From Bacillus_AB infantis_C (lineage in GTDB: Bacteria > Bacillota > Bacilli > Bacillales > Cytobacillaceae), in NCBI RefSeq assembly GCF_050107595.1, contig NZ_JBNILH010000002.1:1-64000 (forward strand): a DNA stretch of 64,000 nt. Direction: 5' to 3'. The position numbers and the translations under genes were made by a program. The notes below the pieces were generated by a model that saw nothing but the letters and a program-made list of their open reading frames with translations, ran no database searches and was not told the DNA's origin. How positions within the stretch are numbered: position 1 is the stretch's first letter; each line of letters opens with the position of its first letter. Shown here piece by piece: positions 1 to 9,600 of this stretch.

Positions 1-12
1 TCCGCATTTCTA
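1..12. repeat. Tail of a hairpin repeat unit cut by the window edge
   Basis: The first 12 bases (TCCGCATTTCTA) are the terminal motif of the hairpin repeat units that follow, so at least one more unit of the tandem array lies upstream of this window. Confidence 0.7.
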
Positions 13-135
13 CTGTCCAGCTCCGGCTCCTAGGTGCTCGAGTCATAAGCCACTCCAGGATTAAAGGCAAAGAACGCCTTTTATCCTGGAGCGTCTTATG
101 CTTGTCGCACCTGAACAGTCGCCTCCGCATTTCTA
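13..135. repeat. Hairpin repeat family A, unit 1 (tandem)
   Basis: Unit of 123 bp running from CTGTCCAGCTCC to TTTCTA. It folds into a long interrupted hairpin. From inside out the arms are AAAGGC/GCCTTT, CTCCAGGAT/ATCCTGGAG, CATAAG/CTTATG and AGGTGC/GCACCT. Unit 2 is a near-exact tandem copy; units at 260 and 10092 are diverged in the stems but keep pairing. No protein is supported here. The function of the family is unknown to me; it resembles interspersed palindromic repeats seen between genes of Bacillus chromosomes. Confidence 0.9.
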
Positions 136-258
136 CTGTCCAGCTCCGGCTCCTAGGTGCTCGAGTCATAAGCCACTCCAGGATTAAAGGCAAAGAACGC
201 CTTTTATCCTGGAGCGTCTTATGCTTGTCGCACCTGAACAGTCGCCTCCGTTTTTCTA
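136..258. repeat. Hairpin repeat family A, unit 2 (tandem)
   Basis: Same 123-bp unit repeated head to tail with the same stem sequences as unit 1, so the duplication is recent. The only visible differences are at the right end, where CCGCATTTCTA becomes CCGTTTTTCTA. Confidence 0.9.
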
Positions 259-259
259 T

Positions 260-383
260 CTGTCCAGCTCCGGGCGCTAGCCCCTCGAGTCATAAGCCAC
301 TTTGGAACCGAAGGCAAAGAACGCCTTCAATTCCAAAGCGTCTTATGCTTGTCGGGGCTGAGCAAGCGCCCTCCGCTTTTCTA
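260..383. repeat. Hairpin repeat family A, unit 3 (diverged)
   Basis: Third unit of the array. The stems differ from units 1 and 2 but remain paired: inner GAAGGC/GCCTTC, middle CTTTGGAA/TTCCAAAG, then AGCCCC/GGGGCT and outer GGGCGCT/AGCGCCC. The unit ends in CCGCTTTTCTA, and that final CTA is the complement of the TAG stop codon of the minus-strand IDEAL gene. Confidence 0.9.
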
Positions 384-617
384 GTTCCCAAATCGTTCGT
401 TCAGTTTTTTGTATTCTCCTGACAGCTTGGTGAATAGGGCCTTGTTGCGATCATCGAGGGCTTGATCGATTTTCTGGGCCAATTTTTCTTTTTCGGATAT
501 CAGCTGCACTTCCGACAAGAGCATTTCAATGTAGAGGTGTAAGACGTACGTGTCCTTGAGCTGTTTGCGGTTCAGCGTGTTCTTTTTCATCGACTCTGCA
601 TATGACTTCTCTTTCAT
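381..617 (-). CDS. IDEAL-domain protein next to comK
   Basis: A 78-aa protein, mostly helical and charged, with the C-terminal IDEAL-type segment (the run QKIDQALDDRN around residues 50-60). IDEAL domains are short peptide-like modules in small Bacillales proteins. A small IDEAL gene (yhzC in B. subtilis) lies next to comK, and here comK is divergent about 190 bp away. The ATG at 617 is preferred over an in-frame GTG three codons earlier because AGGGGTG lies at the right distance for the ATG. Its TAG stop lies inside the edge of hairpin repeat unit 3. The function is unknown. Confidence 0.8.
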   Translation of the reverse strand: MKEKSYAESMKKNTLNRKQLKDTYVLHLYIEMLLSEVQLISEKEKLAQKIDQALDDRNKALFTKLSGEYKKLNERFGN

Positions 618-761
618 GAAAATCACCCCTGCTGCTTTTTAATATTATATGGAGGAGCAGGGGAAAATTCAACTAAATTATTTAAATTTTTAGAAAATTA
701 CTTCCGTGTTAGTGTATTTGGCAGTAATTGACTAAAAATTTGCAATTATCTGTAATAAAGA

Positions 762-770
762 TGGTATAAT
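762..770 (+). promoter_or_regulatory. comK extended -10 promoter
   Basis: TGG-TATAAT forms an extended -10 (TGnTATAAT), with a weak TTGCAA at 740-745 upstream (19-bp spacer). Transcription would begin near 777, which excludes the ATG at 774 as the comK start. The 100 bp upstream are very AT-rich with A- and T-tracts, as in comK promoters, but I see no clean AAAA-N5-TTTT K-box pair. Confidence 0.55.
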
Positions 771-803
771 GAAATGAAACGAAGAGCAAAGGAGATGAAT
801 CAC

Positions 804-1376
804 TTGGATATGCATAAAAAAAGATTGGTGGAGGAGTACGAAATAAATCCTTCTACGATGATCATCCTGCCGCAGATATACGGCAAAAAAATTTATTCGC
901 GGATCTTTGAGGTGGAAGATGAATTCCTGTCCCCGTTCAAACCGTTTGATATCGTCAAAAAAAGCTGCGGCTACTTCGGCTCCTCTTATGAGGGACGGAA
1001 GGATGCGACCAAGGATATCATTGGCGTGACGCATAAAGTCCCAATTGTCATCGACCCGACAAACCTGCTGTATTTTTTTCCGACAACTTCCCCGAACAAC
1101 CCCGACTGCATCTGGATCTCTTATGAGCATATTGCAGCCCACCATCGTACAGATCCCTCACATACCAAGGTCGTATTCGGAAACAAGCATACACTGATCC
1201 TCCCTGTATCATCCAGCTCATTTGAAAATCAGCTCCTCCGGACAGCTCATCTAAGGACAAAGCTTCATCAGCGGATCGAAGGGCATGGCAGGAAGATGTT
1301 CTATTTCACAGATAATCAGAGGCTCAACAGGGCTTCAGAACCCGTCGGGAGCTACCGAAACAGGAAGCTCGAGTGA
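804..1376 (+). CDS. comK: Competence transcription factor ComK
   Basis: A 190-aa ComK homolog. It shares with B. subtilis ComK the blocks CGYFGSSYEGRK, THKVPIVIDP, FFPTTSPNNPDCIWIS and SFENQLLRTAHLRTK. ComK is the minor-groove DNA-binding master activator of the late competence (DNA uptake) genes. I chose the TTG at 804: AAAGGAG at 788-794 sits 9 nt upstream, the ATG at 774 lies before the predicted transcription start, and the ATG at 810 is too far from the Shine-Dalgarno sequence. It is monocistronic, divergent from the IDEAL gene and convergent with the yhjD-like gene. The protein is intact, so a functional competence regulator is plausible; actual competence cannot be judged from this window. 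Confidence 0.93.
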   Translation: MDMHKKRLVEEYEINPSTMIILPQIYGKKIYSRIFEVEDEFLSPFKPFDIVKKSCGYFGSSYEGRKDATKDIIGVTHKVPIVIDPTNLLYFFPTTSPNNPDCIWISYEHIAAHHRTDPSHTKVVFGNKHTLILPVSSSSFENQLLRTAHLRTKLHQRIEGHGRKMFYFTDNQRLNRASEPVGSYRNRKLE

Positions 1377-1402
1377 CCTCCGGCATGCGCCTATGCGGTA
1401 AA

Positions 1403-1810
1403 TTAGAGATGCTGGCCTGGCCTCTTCAGACGGAGGCGGCTTTCTTCCTGCATCGTCCAGCGTTTGAACAAGTAATATTCCATCAGCTCCTGCACCCTGT
1501 TGCGGATCCTCGGATTAAAATAATTATGGTGCTCTTCATACCCTTTATAAAGGAACATGAACATCGTAAATGCTTCATCACGCTTGATCTCCTGGACCTG
1601 GAGGCGGTTATCCTTCATATAGCGCTTTACGCCTGCCAGCTCTGTCTGGATGAATTTCATCGTATCCTCAATTAAATTCAGGTAAGGCTTTTTGAGTTTA
1701 AAGGGACTATTATTAATAACACCTATGTCCCTGTTCATCACAACCAATACCATAGGAAGATAGATTGCCTGCTCCATAATATTTCGGTCATCCTCTGGAA
1801 TTCTTGTCAT
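1403..1810 (-). CDS. yhjD: YhjD-like conserved protein, probably LexA-regulated
   Basis: A 135-aa soluble protein without signal peptide or transmembrane segment, rich in aromatic and basic residues (KGYEEHHNYFNPR, YYLFKRW). I identify it with B. subtilis yhjD mainly from position between comK and yhjE-sipV; no domain of known function is recognised. The ATG is preceded by GAGGAGC. Its promoter (TTGCAT-N17-TAAAAT at 1856-1884) carries a LexA box just after the -10, so induction by DNA damage is inferred. It is convergent with comK, with 26 bp between the stop codons. Confidence 0.65.
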   Translation of the reverse strand: MTRIPEDDRNIMEQAIYLPMVLVVMNRDIGVINNSPFKLKKPYLNLIEDTMKFIQTELAGVKRYMKDNRLQVQEIKRDEAFTMFMFLYKGYEEHHNYFNPRIRNRVQELMEYYLFKRWTMQEESRLRLKRPGQHL

Positions 1811-1837
1811 ATCAGCTTGCTCCTCCGAACGGAAATA

Positions 1838-1849
1838 GAACGTTTGTTC
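1838..1849. promoter_or_regulatory. LexA (DinR) operator, SOS box
   Basis: GAACGTTTGTTC is a perfect match to the core GAAC-N4-GTTC of the Bacillus LexA box (consensus CGAAC-N4-GTTCG); the right flank G matches and the left flank is A. It lies 28 bp upstream of the yhjD-like start and directly after the -10 hexamer, so bound LexA would cover the transcription start. Confidence 0.8.
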
Positions 1850-1855
1850 GTTATT

Positions 1856-1884
1856 ATTTTACTGAATCCCTGCCTTCTATGCAA
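1856..1884 (-). promoter_or_regulatory. Sigma-A promoter of the yhjD-like gene
   Basis: On the minus strand TTGCAT (1884-1879) and TAAAAT (1861-1856) are separated by 17 bp. The predicted start near 1849 falls at the edge of the LexA box. Confidence 0.7.
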
Positions 1885-2050
1885 GTCGAATTTAGCATCA
1901 CTCTATAACAGTCTTCCTCATATTGGGGCATAGAGCTCATTTGGAGCGGAAAAAAATATTTTTCCTGAAAAAATGCCAGTCAGGCAGGAAAAGTATTTCT
2001 GTTGTCGAAATAAGTAGAATGGTTTTACATATAAAGGGGAGATGATTATC

Positions 2051-4033
2051 ATGGCAAAAAACACCATTGCATCAAAAGATCTGCATCATTTAAAATCAGC
2101 GGCCGACCCCCAGCTGGCGCCGAACGGCAAGGATTGTGTCTATACGGAAACCGTTATCCTGGAGGAAAAGGATGTATACAGCTCCAATCTTTATTACATA
2201 AACACGGAAGATAAAAGTGCTCCTGTCCAATGGACATTTGGCACAGGGCGCAATCATTCTCCGCGCTGGTCGCATGATGGACGCCAGGTGGCCTTTGTGT
2301 CTAACCGAAGCGGGAAAAATCAAATCCACATTCTTTCCACAGCCGGCGGAGAGGCCCGCCAGCTTACATACTGCAAGAACGGGGCTGGCAATCCGGTATG
2401 GTCGCCAGACGGCTCCAAAATCGCCTTTACTGTTTCCCTTGGGGAGGGAGAATCGGTCAATGAGCGGGAAGGCGGGGAGGAAAAAGAAGAAAAGCCTGTT
2501 CCGCTTGAAGTGAACAAAATGAGATATAAATCCGATGCCCAGGGCTTCTGGAACGGAAAATACACCCATATTGCCATTGCTGACACAGAGACCGGTACTA
2601 TAGAGCAAGTGACAGAGGGAGAAGATGATTACAGCCTTCAAAGCTGGTCGCCGGACGGGAAGCATTTGGCTGTGACAGCAGACCTGAGCGGGGACAAGGA
2701 TTTTTCATATGGCAGTGATGTTTACCTGGTCAATCTTGAAACAAAAGAACAGGAGAAAATCACAAATGGTACAGGCTATTTCGGTAATATCACCTGGTCG
2801 CCTGACAGCCGGTATCTTGGTTTGATCGGACATGAAAGGGAGTTTGAAAACGCTACCCTTTCAAAAGCATGGGTGTATGACCGGGAACAGGGAGAATTGC
2901 GCTGCCTGACAGCAGATACAGACCTGCTGATCGGGGATTATGCCATCGGCGACTTCCAGCAGGGAGCCGTTTCCCCAGGCCTGCTCTGGTCCAAGGATAA
3001 TCAAAGCTTCTATTTCCTTGCCACTGATAATGGCAGCACTGCAGTCTACTACGGGACGGTTGAAGGAGAGCTGTTCCCTGCGCTGCTCGATAGGCAGCAT
3101 GTCTATGGTCTGTCAACCGGTGGGAATAATGACAAAGCTGTAGTGGCTATAAGCAAGCCGGACCATCCGGGTGACCTGTTCCTGCTGGAAATCACTACAG
3201 GGAAACTGGAGCAGCTGACAGCTGTCAACTCAGAGTTTCTGGAGAAAACAGGCCTTTCCGCAGCAGAGCCGATTGAATTTACTTCAGCTGACGGATGGGA
3301 TCTCCATGGCTGGCTGATGAAGCCTGCCGGTTTTGAGGAAGGGAAAAAATATCCGCTGGTCCTCGAAATCCATGGCGGACCGCATGCGATGTATGCCAAT
3401 TCTTATTTCCATGAGTTCCAGGTCCTTGCAGCCAAGGGCTATGCTGTTCTTTATATCAACCCAAGGGGCAGCCATGGGTACGGGCAGAAATTTGTGGACG
3501 CCGTCCGCGGTGACTATGGGGGCAGGGATTACGAGGATTTGATGGATGCAGTAGATTATGTGCTGAAGGAATATTCGTTTATCGACCAGGACAGGCTCGG
3601 GGTGACTGGGGGAAGTTATGGCGGCTTTATGACCAATTGGATCATCGGCCATACAGGCCGGTTCAAGGCAGCCGTGACCCAGCGTTCGATCTCAAACTGG
3701 ATCAGCTTCTATGGAGTGAGCGACATCGGCTATTATTTCACAGATTGGCAGATCCAGGCGGGGCTTGATGATATCGAAAAGCTTTGGAAGCACTCGCCGC
3801 TTGCTTATGTCGATCAGATGAATACGCCTCTGCTTATCCTTCACGGCGAAAAGGATTTCCGCTGTCCGATTGAACAGGCGGAACAGCTGTTCATCAGCCT
3901 GAAGCACCGCAAAAAAGAAACGAGCTTTGTCAGGTTCCCTGAATCTAACCATGAGCTCTCCAGGAGCGGGAAACCTTCGCTCCGGATCAGCCGCCTCGAT
4001 TATATCTCAGGCTGGTTTGATAAGCATTTGTAA
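2051..4033 (+). CDS. S9 family serine peptidase (acylaminoacyl/dipeptidyl-peptidase type)
   Basis: A 660-aa cytoplasmic prolyl-oligopeptidase-family enzyme: an N-terminal beta-propeller (residues 1 to about 390, with WSPDG/WSPDS repeats typical of TolB/DPP propellers) followed by an alpha/beta-hydrolase domain. The catalytic triad is visible as Ser522 in GGSYGG, Asp602 in HGEKDF and His634 in ESNHEL. The family cleaves N-terminal acyl-amino acids or dipeptides from short peptides; B. subtilis YuxL is a comparable protein. There is no signal peptide. The ATG at 2051 is chosen over 2042 because GGGGAG lies at proper distance. It is monocistronic, with a terminator at 4071-4102. Confidence 0.92.
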   Translation: MAKNTIASKDLHHLKSAADPQLAPNGKDCVYTETVILEEKDVYSSNLYYINTEDKSAPVQWTFGTGRNHSPRWSHDGRQVAFVSNRSGKNQIHILSTAGGEARQLTYCKNGAGNPVWSPDGSKIAFTVSLGEGESVNEREGGEEKEEKPVPLEVNKMRYKSDAQGFWNGKYTHIAIADTETGTIEQVTEGEDDYSLQSWSPDGKHLAVTADLSGDKDFSYGSDVYLVNLETKEQEKITNGTGYFGNITWSPDSRYLGLIGHEREFENATLSKAWVYDREQGELRCLTADTDLLIGDYAIGDFQQGAVSPGLLWSKDNQSFYFLATDNGSTAVYYGTVEGELFPALLDRQHVYGLSTGGNNDKAVVAISKPDHPGDLFLLEITTGKLEQLTAVNSEFLEKTGLSAAEPIEFTSADGWDLHGWLMKPAGFEEGKKYPLVLEIHGGPHAMYANSYFHEFQVLAAKGYAVLYINPRGSHGYGQKFVDAVRGDYGGRDYEDLMDAVDYVLKEYSFIDQDRLGVTGGSYGGFMTNWIIGHTGRFKAAVTQRSISNWISFYGVSDIGYYFTDWQIQAGLDDIEKLWKHSPLAYVDQMNTPLLILHGEKDFRCPIEQAEQLFISLKHRKKETSFVRFPESNHELSRSGKPSLRISRLDYISGWFDKHL

Positions 4034-4070
4034 TCTTTTTCTAAAAAATAGCAGGATAATCCAGAAAAAC

Positions 4071-4102
4071 AACCGCAAAGCTGTGAGTCTTTGCGGTTTT
4101 TT
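4071..4102 (+). terminator. Rho-independent terminator after the S9 peptidase
   Basis: Perfect 10-bp stem AACCGCAAAG/CTTTGCGGTT with an 8-nt loop and a run of six T. Confidence 0.92.
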
Positions 4103-4318
4103 GTGTACAATAAAATGAAAGGCCAGTCCTTCAGGATACCGGATCGGCCAGAAAACAGAAAAAACAAGAAGGACAAGCGAAACCTTTTGTACTCTGACAG
4201 AGTCATATAAAGTGGCGATCTTTTTTTATAAACCGGAGCTTTGATACTGCGGTTCTGCCGGCATACTGAAAATAAACAGCCGCTGCGGGCCTGACTATAT
4301 AATGGAAGGATAATTGTG

Positions 4319-5260
4319 ATGAGATCGGATCGATACGAAAGAAAGCAGAAAAAAACGAAGCGCAAATGGAAGCTGGCTGTGTTATTCCTGCTTTTGATTA
4401 TTGCCGGCACACTTGCGTATGCATACTACCAGTTTAATCAAGGTATGGCACAGTCTGAAGATAAAGTGAAAAATATCAAAGAAGTGAAATATGAATTCAA
4501 TGGCGAAACAGACAAATACGGAGGCACGAACGTACTGCTGCTCGGAAGTGATGCACGCGGGGAAGAAAAACCGAGGACCGATACAATCATGGTGGGGCAG
4601 TATCATCCTGATAAGGGGACATATAAAATCATTTCCATTATGAGGGATTCGTATGTGGACATTCCGGGCCACGGCAAAAACAGGATTAATGCTGCCTTTG
4701 CGTACGGCGGTCCTGAATTATTGAGGCAGACGATCAAAGAGAACTTTGATATTGATATCCAGTATTATTCAATTGTCGATTTTCAGGGATTTGTCCAGCT
4801 GATCGATGAAGCATTTCCGAACGGTGTCGAAGTGGACGTTGAAAAGGAGATGTCGGATAATATAGGAGTAACGCTGAAGCCCGGGCTTCAAAGGCTGGAC
4901 GGTGAGCATCTGCTCGGCTATGTGCGCTTCCGCCATGATGCTGTAGGCGATTTCGGCAGGGTGGAGAGGCAGCAGAAGGTGATGACGGAAATTGCCGATC
5001 AGTTCACCAGCATCCAGACATTGCCTAAGCTTCCTAAGCTGGTAGGTGTCGTCACCCCGTATATCAATACAAATATGGATACCGGAGACATTTTATATAT
5101 GGGCAAAAGCCTTCTGTCTAAGGAAGGCAGGAAGATTGAGACATTAAGGGTCCCTGTGGAAGGTTCCTATTGGGATGAAACTACTCCAGGAGGGGCGGAT
5201 GTCCTTGGAATCGATCTGGAACAAAACCGGCAGGCGATTAACGAGTTTTTGTCGAAATAA
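4319..5260 (+). CDS. LytR-CpsA-Psr (LCP) family wall ligase
   Basis: A 313-aa protein with a short basic N-terminus, one transmembrane helix (about residues 17-38) and an extracellular LCP domain. Conserved landmarks are the Asp/Arg-rich PRTDTIMV, ISIMRDSYVDIPG, HGKNRINAAFAYGG and LLGYVRFRHDAVGDFGRVERQQ. LCP enzymes transfer undecaprenyl-linked polymers such as teichoic acid to peptidoglycan; an older role as attenuator of autolysin genes is also ascribed to LytR. A GTG three bases upstream is an equally possible start (GGAAGG at 4304-4309). It is the only LCP gene in the window and no glycopolymer genes flank it. Confidence 0.9.
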   Translation: MRSDRYERKQKKTKRKWKLAVLFLLLIIAGTLAYAYYQFNQGMAQSEDKVKNIKEVKYEFNGETDKYGGTNVLLLGSDARGEEKPRTDTIMVGQYHPDKGTYKIISIMRDSYVDIPGHGKNRINAAFAYGGPELLRQTIKENFDIDIQYYSIVDFQGFVQLIDEAFPNGVEVDVEKEMSDNIGVTLKPGLQRLDGEHLLGYVRFRHDAVGDFGRVERQQKVMTEIADQFTSIQTLPKLPKLVGVVTPYINTNMDTGDILYMGKSLLSKEGRKIETLRVPVEGSYWDETTPGGADVLGIDLEQNRQAINEFLSK

Positions 5261-5347
5261 TAGGCACAGGATGGAATTTGTGGTGTAAAGACTCCTTGCC
5301 AGAGGTAAGAATAAATACCGAATTGTTTTTATTAAGGAGATTTTTCA

Positions 5348-5962
5348 ATGGATTTTGACTTGCTCAAGGATTGGCTGACACTGGAAAATATAATGGATCT
5401 TATTGAACGCTACCGTTCTTTTGGGCCGCTGCCTGGAATATTGCTGCCAATGCTTGAAGCTTTCCTGCCTTTCCTGCCGCTGTTCCTGTTCGTCATGGCC
5501 AATGCCAATGCCTTTGGCTTGTGGCTCGGCTTTCTGATATCCTGGGCGGGTGCATGTGCAGGGGCCATGCTTGTTTTTTACCTGGTCCGCACTTACGGTC
5601 AGAAGAGGATATTAACCTTTCTGAGAAAACATGCAAAGGTGCAGCAGCTGATGAGCTGGATTGAGCGCCATGGCTTTGGCCCTTTGTTCATCCTGCTTTG
5701 TTTTCCCTTTACGCCGTCGGCCATTGTGAATATAGTGGCCGGGCTTTCCAAAATTAGCTTTGCTCAGTATATGCTTGCAGTCCTGACAGGAAAAATGGTC
5801 ATGATTTTCACCATGAGCTTCATTGGCTATGATATAAGATCATTGATTACACAGCCCATCAGGACAGTGATTGTCCTTGCCGTTATTTTCATTCTTTGGT
5901 ACGTCGGCAAAAGGATTGAAGTAAAGATAAACATGGGAGCAGATAAAGACAGCAGCAAATAA
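5348..5962 (+). CDS. yhjE: TVP38/TMEM64 (DedA-related) membrane protein YhjE
   Basis: A 204-aa polytopic membrane protein with four to six hydrophobic segments. It carries the SNARE-associated (VTT/DedA) signatures: LPLFLFVMANANAFG, a GLWLGFLISWAGACAGAMLVFYLVRTYG block and LCFPFTPSAIVNIVAGLSKIS with its re-entrant proline. The family is associated with lipid scrambling or transport and membrane homeostasis. It lies 21 bp before the signal peptidase gene with no terminator between, so the two are probably cotranscribed as in B. subtilis yhjE-sipV. Start is the ATG after AAGGAGA. Confidence 0.85.
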   Translation: MDFDLLKDWLTLENIMDLIERYRSFGPLPGILLPMLEAFLPFLPLFLFVMANANAFGLWLGFLISWAGACAGAMLVFYLVRTYGQKRILTFLRKHAKVQQLMSWIERHGFGPLFILLCFPFTPSAIVNIVAGLSKISFAQYMLAVLTGKMVMIFTMSFIGYDIRSLITQPIRTVIVLAVIFILWYVGKRIEVKINMGADKDSSK

Positions 5963-5983
5963 ACCATGGAGGTGGGGGACCGC

Positions 5984-6538
5984 GTGAAAGAAGAGGTTAA
6001 GCGGGAGGGTCTTGAGTGGATAAAGGCCTTGGCAATCGGAATCATCATTTTTGTATTTATCCGTATGTTTTTCTTTTCGAATTATGTTGTTGAAGGCGGA
6101 TCCATGATGCCGACACTGCAGGATGGAAACAAACTGGTTGTCAATAAAATCGGCTATCAGATCGGGGAGCTGCAAAGGTTTGATGTCATAGTCTTCCATG
6201 CTAATGAAAAAGAGGATTTCGTCAAAAGGATCATCGGGCTGCCGGGTGACAGGGTCGACTATAAAGATGACCATCTTTATATAAACGGCAAGCTTGTAGA
6301 GGAGCCTTTCCTTGAAAAATACAGAAAAGAAACCCTCGGCGGCCGCCTGACCGGCGATTTTACCCTGGAGGAAGTGGCCCATACAGAAACAGTGCCTGAA
6401 GGCCAGCTGTTCGTGCTTGGGGACAACAGGCTGGAAAGCTGGGATGGCCGGCATTTCGGCTGCATTGATGCTGACCAGGTGGTAGGAAAGGTGAATCTGC
6501 GCTACTGGCCAATTGATGAAATGGATATTAAATTCTAA
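5984..6538 (+). CDS. sipV: Type I signal peptidase (SipV-like)
   Basis: A 184-aa S26A signal peptidase with one N-terminal transmembrane anchor (about residues 12-30) and an external catalytic domain. The catalytic Ser40 (GGSMMPT) and Lys81 (VKRIIGLPGD) are visible, as is the box E motif GDNRLESWDGR. It removes signal peptides from exported proteins. The GTG at 5984 is the start: GGAGGTG at 5968-5974 is the Shine-Dalgarno sequence, whereas the ATG at 5966 overlaps it. At this length it is a minor sip-type (P-type) enzyme; other sip paralogs are expected elsewhere. A terminator follows at 6538. Confidence 0.92.
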   Translation: MKEEVKREGLEWIKALAIGIIIFVFIRMFFFSNYVVEGGSMMPTLQDGNKLVVNKIGYQIGELQRFDVIVFHANEKEDFVKRIIGLPGDRVDYKDDHLYINGKLVEEPFLEKYRKETLGGRLTGDFTLEEVAHTETVPEGQLFVLGDNRLESWDGRHFGCIDADQVVGKVNLRYWPIDEMDIKF

Positions 6539-6565
6539 GGACTTGGAGAATTCAAGTCCTTTTTG
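6538..6565 (+). terminator. Terminator after sipV
   Basis: Stem AGGACTTG/CAAGTCCT with a 7-nt loop and TTTTT; it overlaps the last base of the sipV stop codon. Confidence 0.88.
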
Positions 6566-6621
6566 TATGCAAATATGCTAAAATAATCTAAAAATTATAA
6601 AAATGGAAAGGGGGGATAAGA

Positions 6622-9600
6622 ATGCCTGTCATCAAGACCAAGCTGATGGTGCCGCCAGTCAAAGAAAGATATATAAGGAGAGCAAGACTTTCAGGAAAAA
6701 TGAAAGCGGTTGCTGAATTCCCGCTATGCATCGTCGAGTCAGGTGCCGGATATGGAAAAAGTACGGCATTGGCCCTGTTCGTCCATGATGAGAAGCTTCC
6801 TTGCAGCTGGTATTCCATCTCATCAGAGGATGATGATATCATTCCTTTTCTGTCCTGCCTTCTGGCATCGATCCGTTTAGCGCATCCAGATTTCGGGACT
6901 GAGATCGTAAGCATCCTGGAACAGCTGGACCGGTATGTAAAAGAAGAAGAGATCCGTTCACTCGCCTCTTTATTCTTGAATGAAGCTGCTCTCCATGAGG
7001 AAAATTTACTGCTGATCCTTGATGACTTTCATCAGGTTGAGCACTCCTATACGATCAATTGCTGGATGGAAACCCTCCTTGAACATATTCCGCCGAACCT
7101 TCACCTTATTATATCAAGCAGAAGCCGGCCGGGATGGAAGCTGCTGAAAAAGATGAGGGTCACAGACAAGCTCCTTGAAATAACGAAAGAGGACCTGGTC
7201 CTTTCCCGGGATGAAGTGGAGCTGCTCTTGAATGAATTATACGGAATTTCCATTAAGCAGCAGGAGGATTTGGACAGGATTTGCCATGCTACAGAAGGCT
7301 GGGTCATTGCTGTCGGCATGTTCGGACAGCAGCTGACAGACAAAAAAAGCATTTCTAATTTATTCGGAACATCGTCCGGATCCCTGGCAGACCTTTTTCA
7401 ATACCTGGTCACAGAGGTATTTGCCAAACAGCCGCCGCTTATCCAGCAATTCCTTGAACAAACAAGCATTTTTGATGATATGACAGAAGAACTTTGCAAT
7501 GAGGTCCTGGGGATCGCAGGGGCAGGAGCAATGCTTCAGCAGCTGACAGAGAAGAACCTGTTTATCCATAAGATAGGAGAAAAGGTATACAGATACCATG
7601 CCCTGTTTAAAGAATTCCTGGAAAAGCAGCTAAAAGCCGGACAGCCGCAAAGCTTTCGTCTTTTAAATGAGAGGTGTGCACGCCATTTCGTCCGGAGCCT
7701 TCAGTGGGACGACGCCCTTAAGCATTTTGAAAAGATCGGCTCAACAGAGGAAATGGCGTCTATATTAAGCGACCAGGGGCTAAGGATGCTTGAAACCGGT
7801 AAGCTCGGAAGCCTGTCAGACCGGATTGCGGGCATCCCAGGACATACAAAGGACAGATATTTCCCTGTCTGGTTTCTAGAAGGGGAAGTATTGCGCTACA
7901 AATCTTCGTACCAGGAAGCGGAGCTTGCCTATGACAGGGCAGCATCAGGGGCTGACCGAAAGCAGGACCTGAGTTGGAAAGCGCGTGCTCTTGAAGGGAA
8001 GGCGAGGATCTATCTTGACACAATTCAGCCTCATAAAGCAGAGCGCATTTTATCCCAGGCGATACACCTGAAGGAGGGGGATATCCGCGGAGGGAAGGAC
8101 GAGCCGGCAAGGCTTTATCATTTGCTCGCGGAAAACCTTATAAATGCCGGGCAGGCTGCCAAGGCAGAAAAATGGATGGAGAGGGCAGAATCCATGGGGC
8201 ATCAGGTGCTGGACAAAAGCCTTCTGGCACGTCTCTATTTAAGGACGGGTAAATTGGCTGAAAGCCGGAGAATCCTGATGGCCGGCCGCAAAACTAAGGG
8301 TGAGGGCAAACCGCTCCCGAAATCCCACAGGGAGACTGATCTGCTGCTTGCCCTTATCGAGGCATTTACAGGCAATGGGGCAGAAGCGAAAAAACTGTCC
8401 CAGGAAGGCATCCAGCAGGGAATCAGTACAAAGGCCCCGTTCGTAGAAGCCTGCGGCTGGATCAGGCTTGGGCATGCGGCACAGCTGCTGGGGGAATATG
8501 ATTCTGCACTTGCGGAAAAATGCTACAGGACTGCATTGGACATAATGGACCGGCTGGAAATTGAAAGAGGAAAAGCAGAGCCGTTAATGGGATTATGCAT
8601 TTTATACGGTGAACAGAATGACTACGGCAAATCAATGGATGCCGGGAAGGCAGGATTGCAGGAAACCGAGAGCGTGAAAGATATGTGGCTGTCTTCGCTG
8701 ATCCTCATCAGTATGGGCATCAGCTCTGCTTATGGGAGGCGCTTTGGTGAAGCAGATAAGCATTTTGAACTTGCCTCAAGCATGCTTCAGCAGTGCGGGG
8801 ATGATTACGGCTGTATGCTGGCCTTATTCTGGAAAGCCTATTCTGCTCATCAGCAGGGACTTCAGGAAGTTTTTCAAAACTCTTTTAAATCTTTCCTCAG
8901 CCAGATGCAATGGGGGGAGCACGAGTTCTTTCTGTTCAGGAGGACATTGTTCGGCCCAAGGGATTTGCAGATGTTTGCGCCCCTTCTGATTGAAGCGGAA
9001 AAAAGCGGCATCATGCCTGATTATACTGCAAGGCTGCTTAAAGAAATGAATCTTGGCAATCTTCATTCCCACCCGGGATTCACCCTTAAAGTGAAAACGC
9101 TCGGGCAGTTCCGTGTATGGCTTGGCGATAAGGAAATCGACGAAGGGGGATGGCAGCGGGGCAAAGCCAAAGAGCTTCTCCAGCTTTTTCTCACCCATCT
9201 CCACCAGCTTATCCGGAAAGAGGATATTTTTGATATGCTTTGGCCGGAGCAGGATGCCGTGAGTGCGGATAGAGACTTTAAGGTTGCCCTGAACGCACTT
9301 AATAACGTACTTGAACCAAACCGCAAGCCAAGGAAGAACCCATTCTTCATCAGCAGGGAAGGCACCTCTTATGGGATAAATCCGAAGGCTGTCATTGATT
9401 TGGATTCCATCCTTTTTGAGGAGTGGATTAAAGAGGGGCTGGAAGAGAAAGACCATGGAAAAAGCATCCACAGACTTGAAAGGGCCCTGAAATTGTACAC
9501 AGGGGACTATTTGCCTGAGAGGCGCTATGAGGATTGGTGCATCAATGAAAAAGAAAGGCTGCAGGTCTACTTTCTGAGGGGAGCTGAAAAGCTCGCACAG

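Noticed and set aside
1..383. Tandem repeats as a CRISPR array
   Set aside because: Units are contiguous 123-bp copies without variable spacers, and no cas gene is near.
102..422. Open frame across the left-edge repeats
   Set aside because: It simply translates the tandem hairpin units; peptide repeats mirror the DNA repeats and there is no ribosome-binding site.
660..745. ComK K-boxes for autoactivation
   Set aside because: The region is AT-rich with A- and T-tracts, but I could not place two clean AAAA-N5-TTTT half sites at the expected spacing.
774..803. Upstream ATG start for comK
   Set aside because: It lies before the predicted transcription start and lacks a Shine-Dalgarno sequence; TTG 804 fits both.
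4290..4310. TATAAT before the LCP gene as promoter
   Set aside because: It lies only about 17 bp before the start codon, no -35 or extended -10 is present, and transcription would begin inside the ribosome-binding site.
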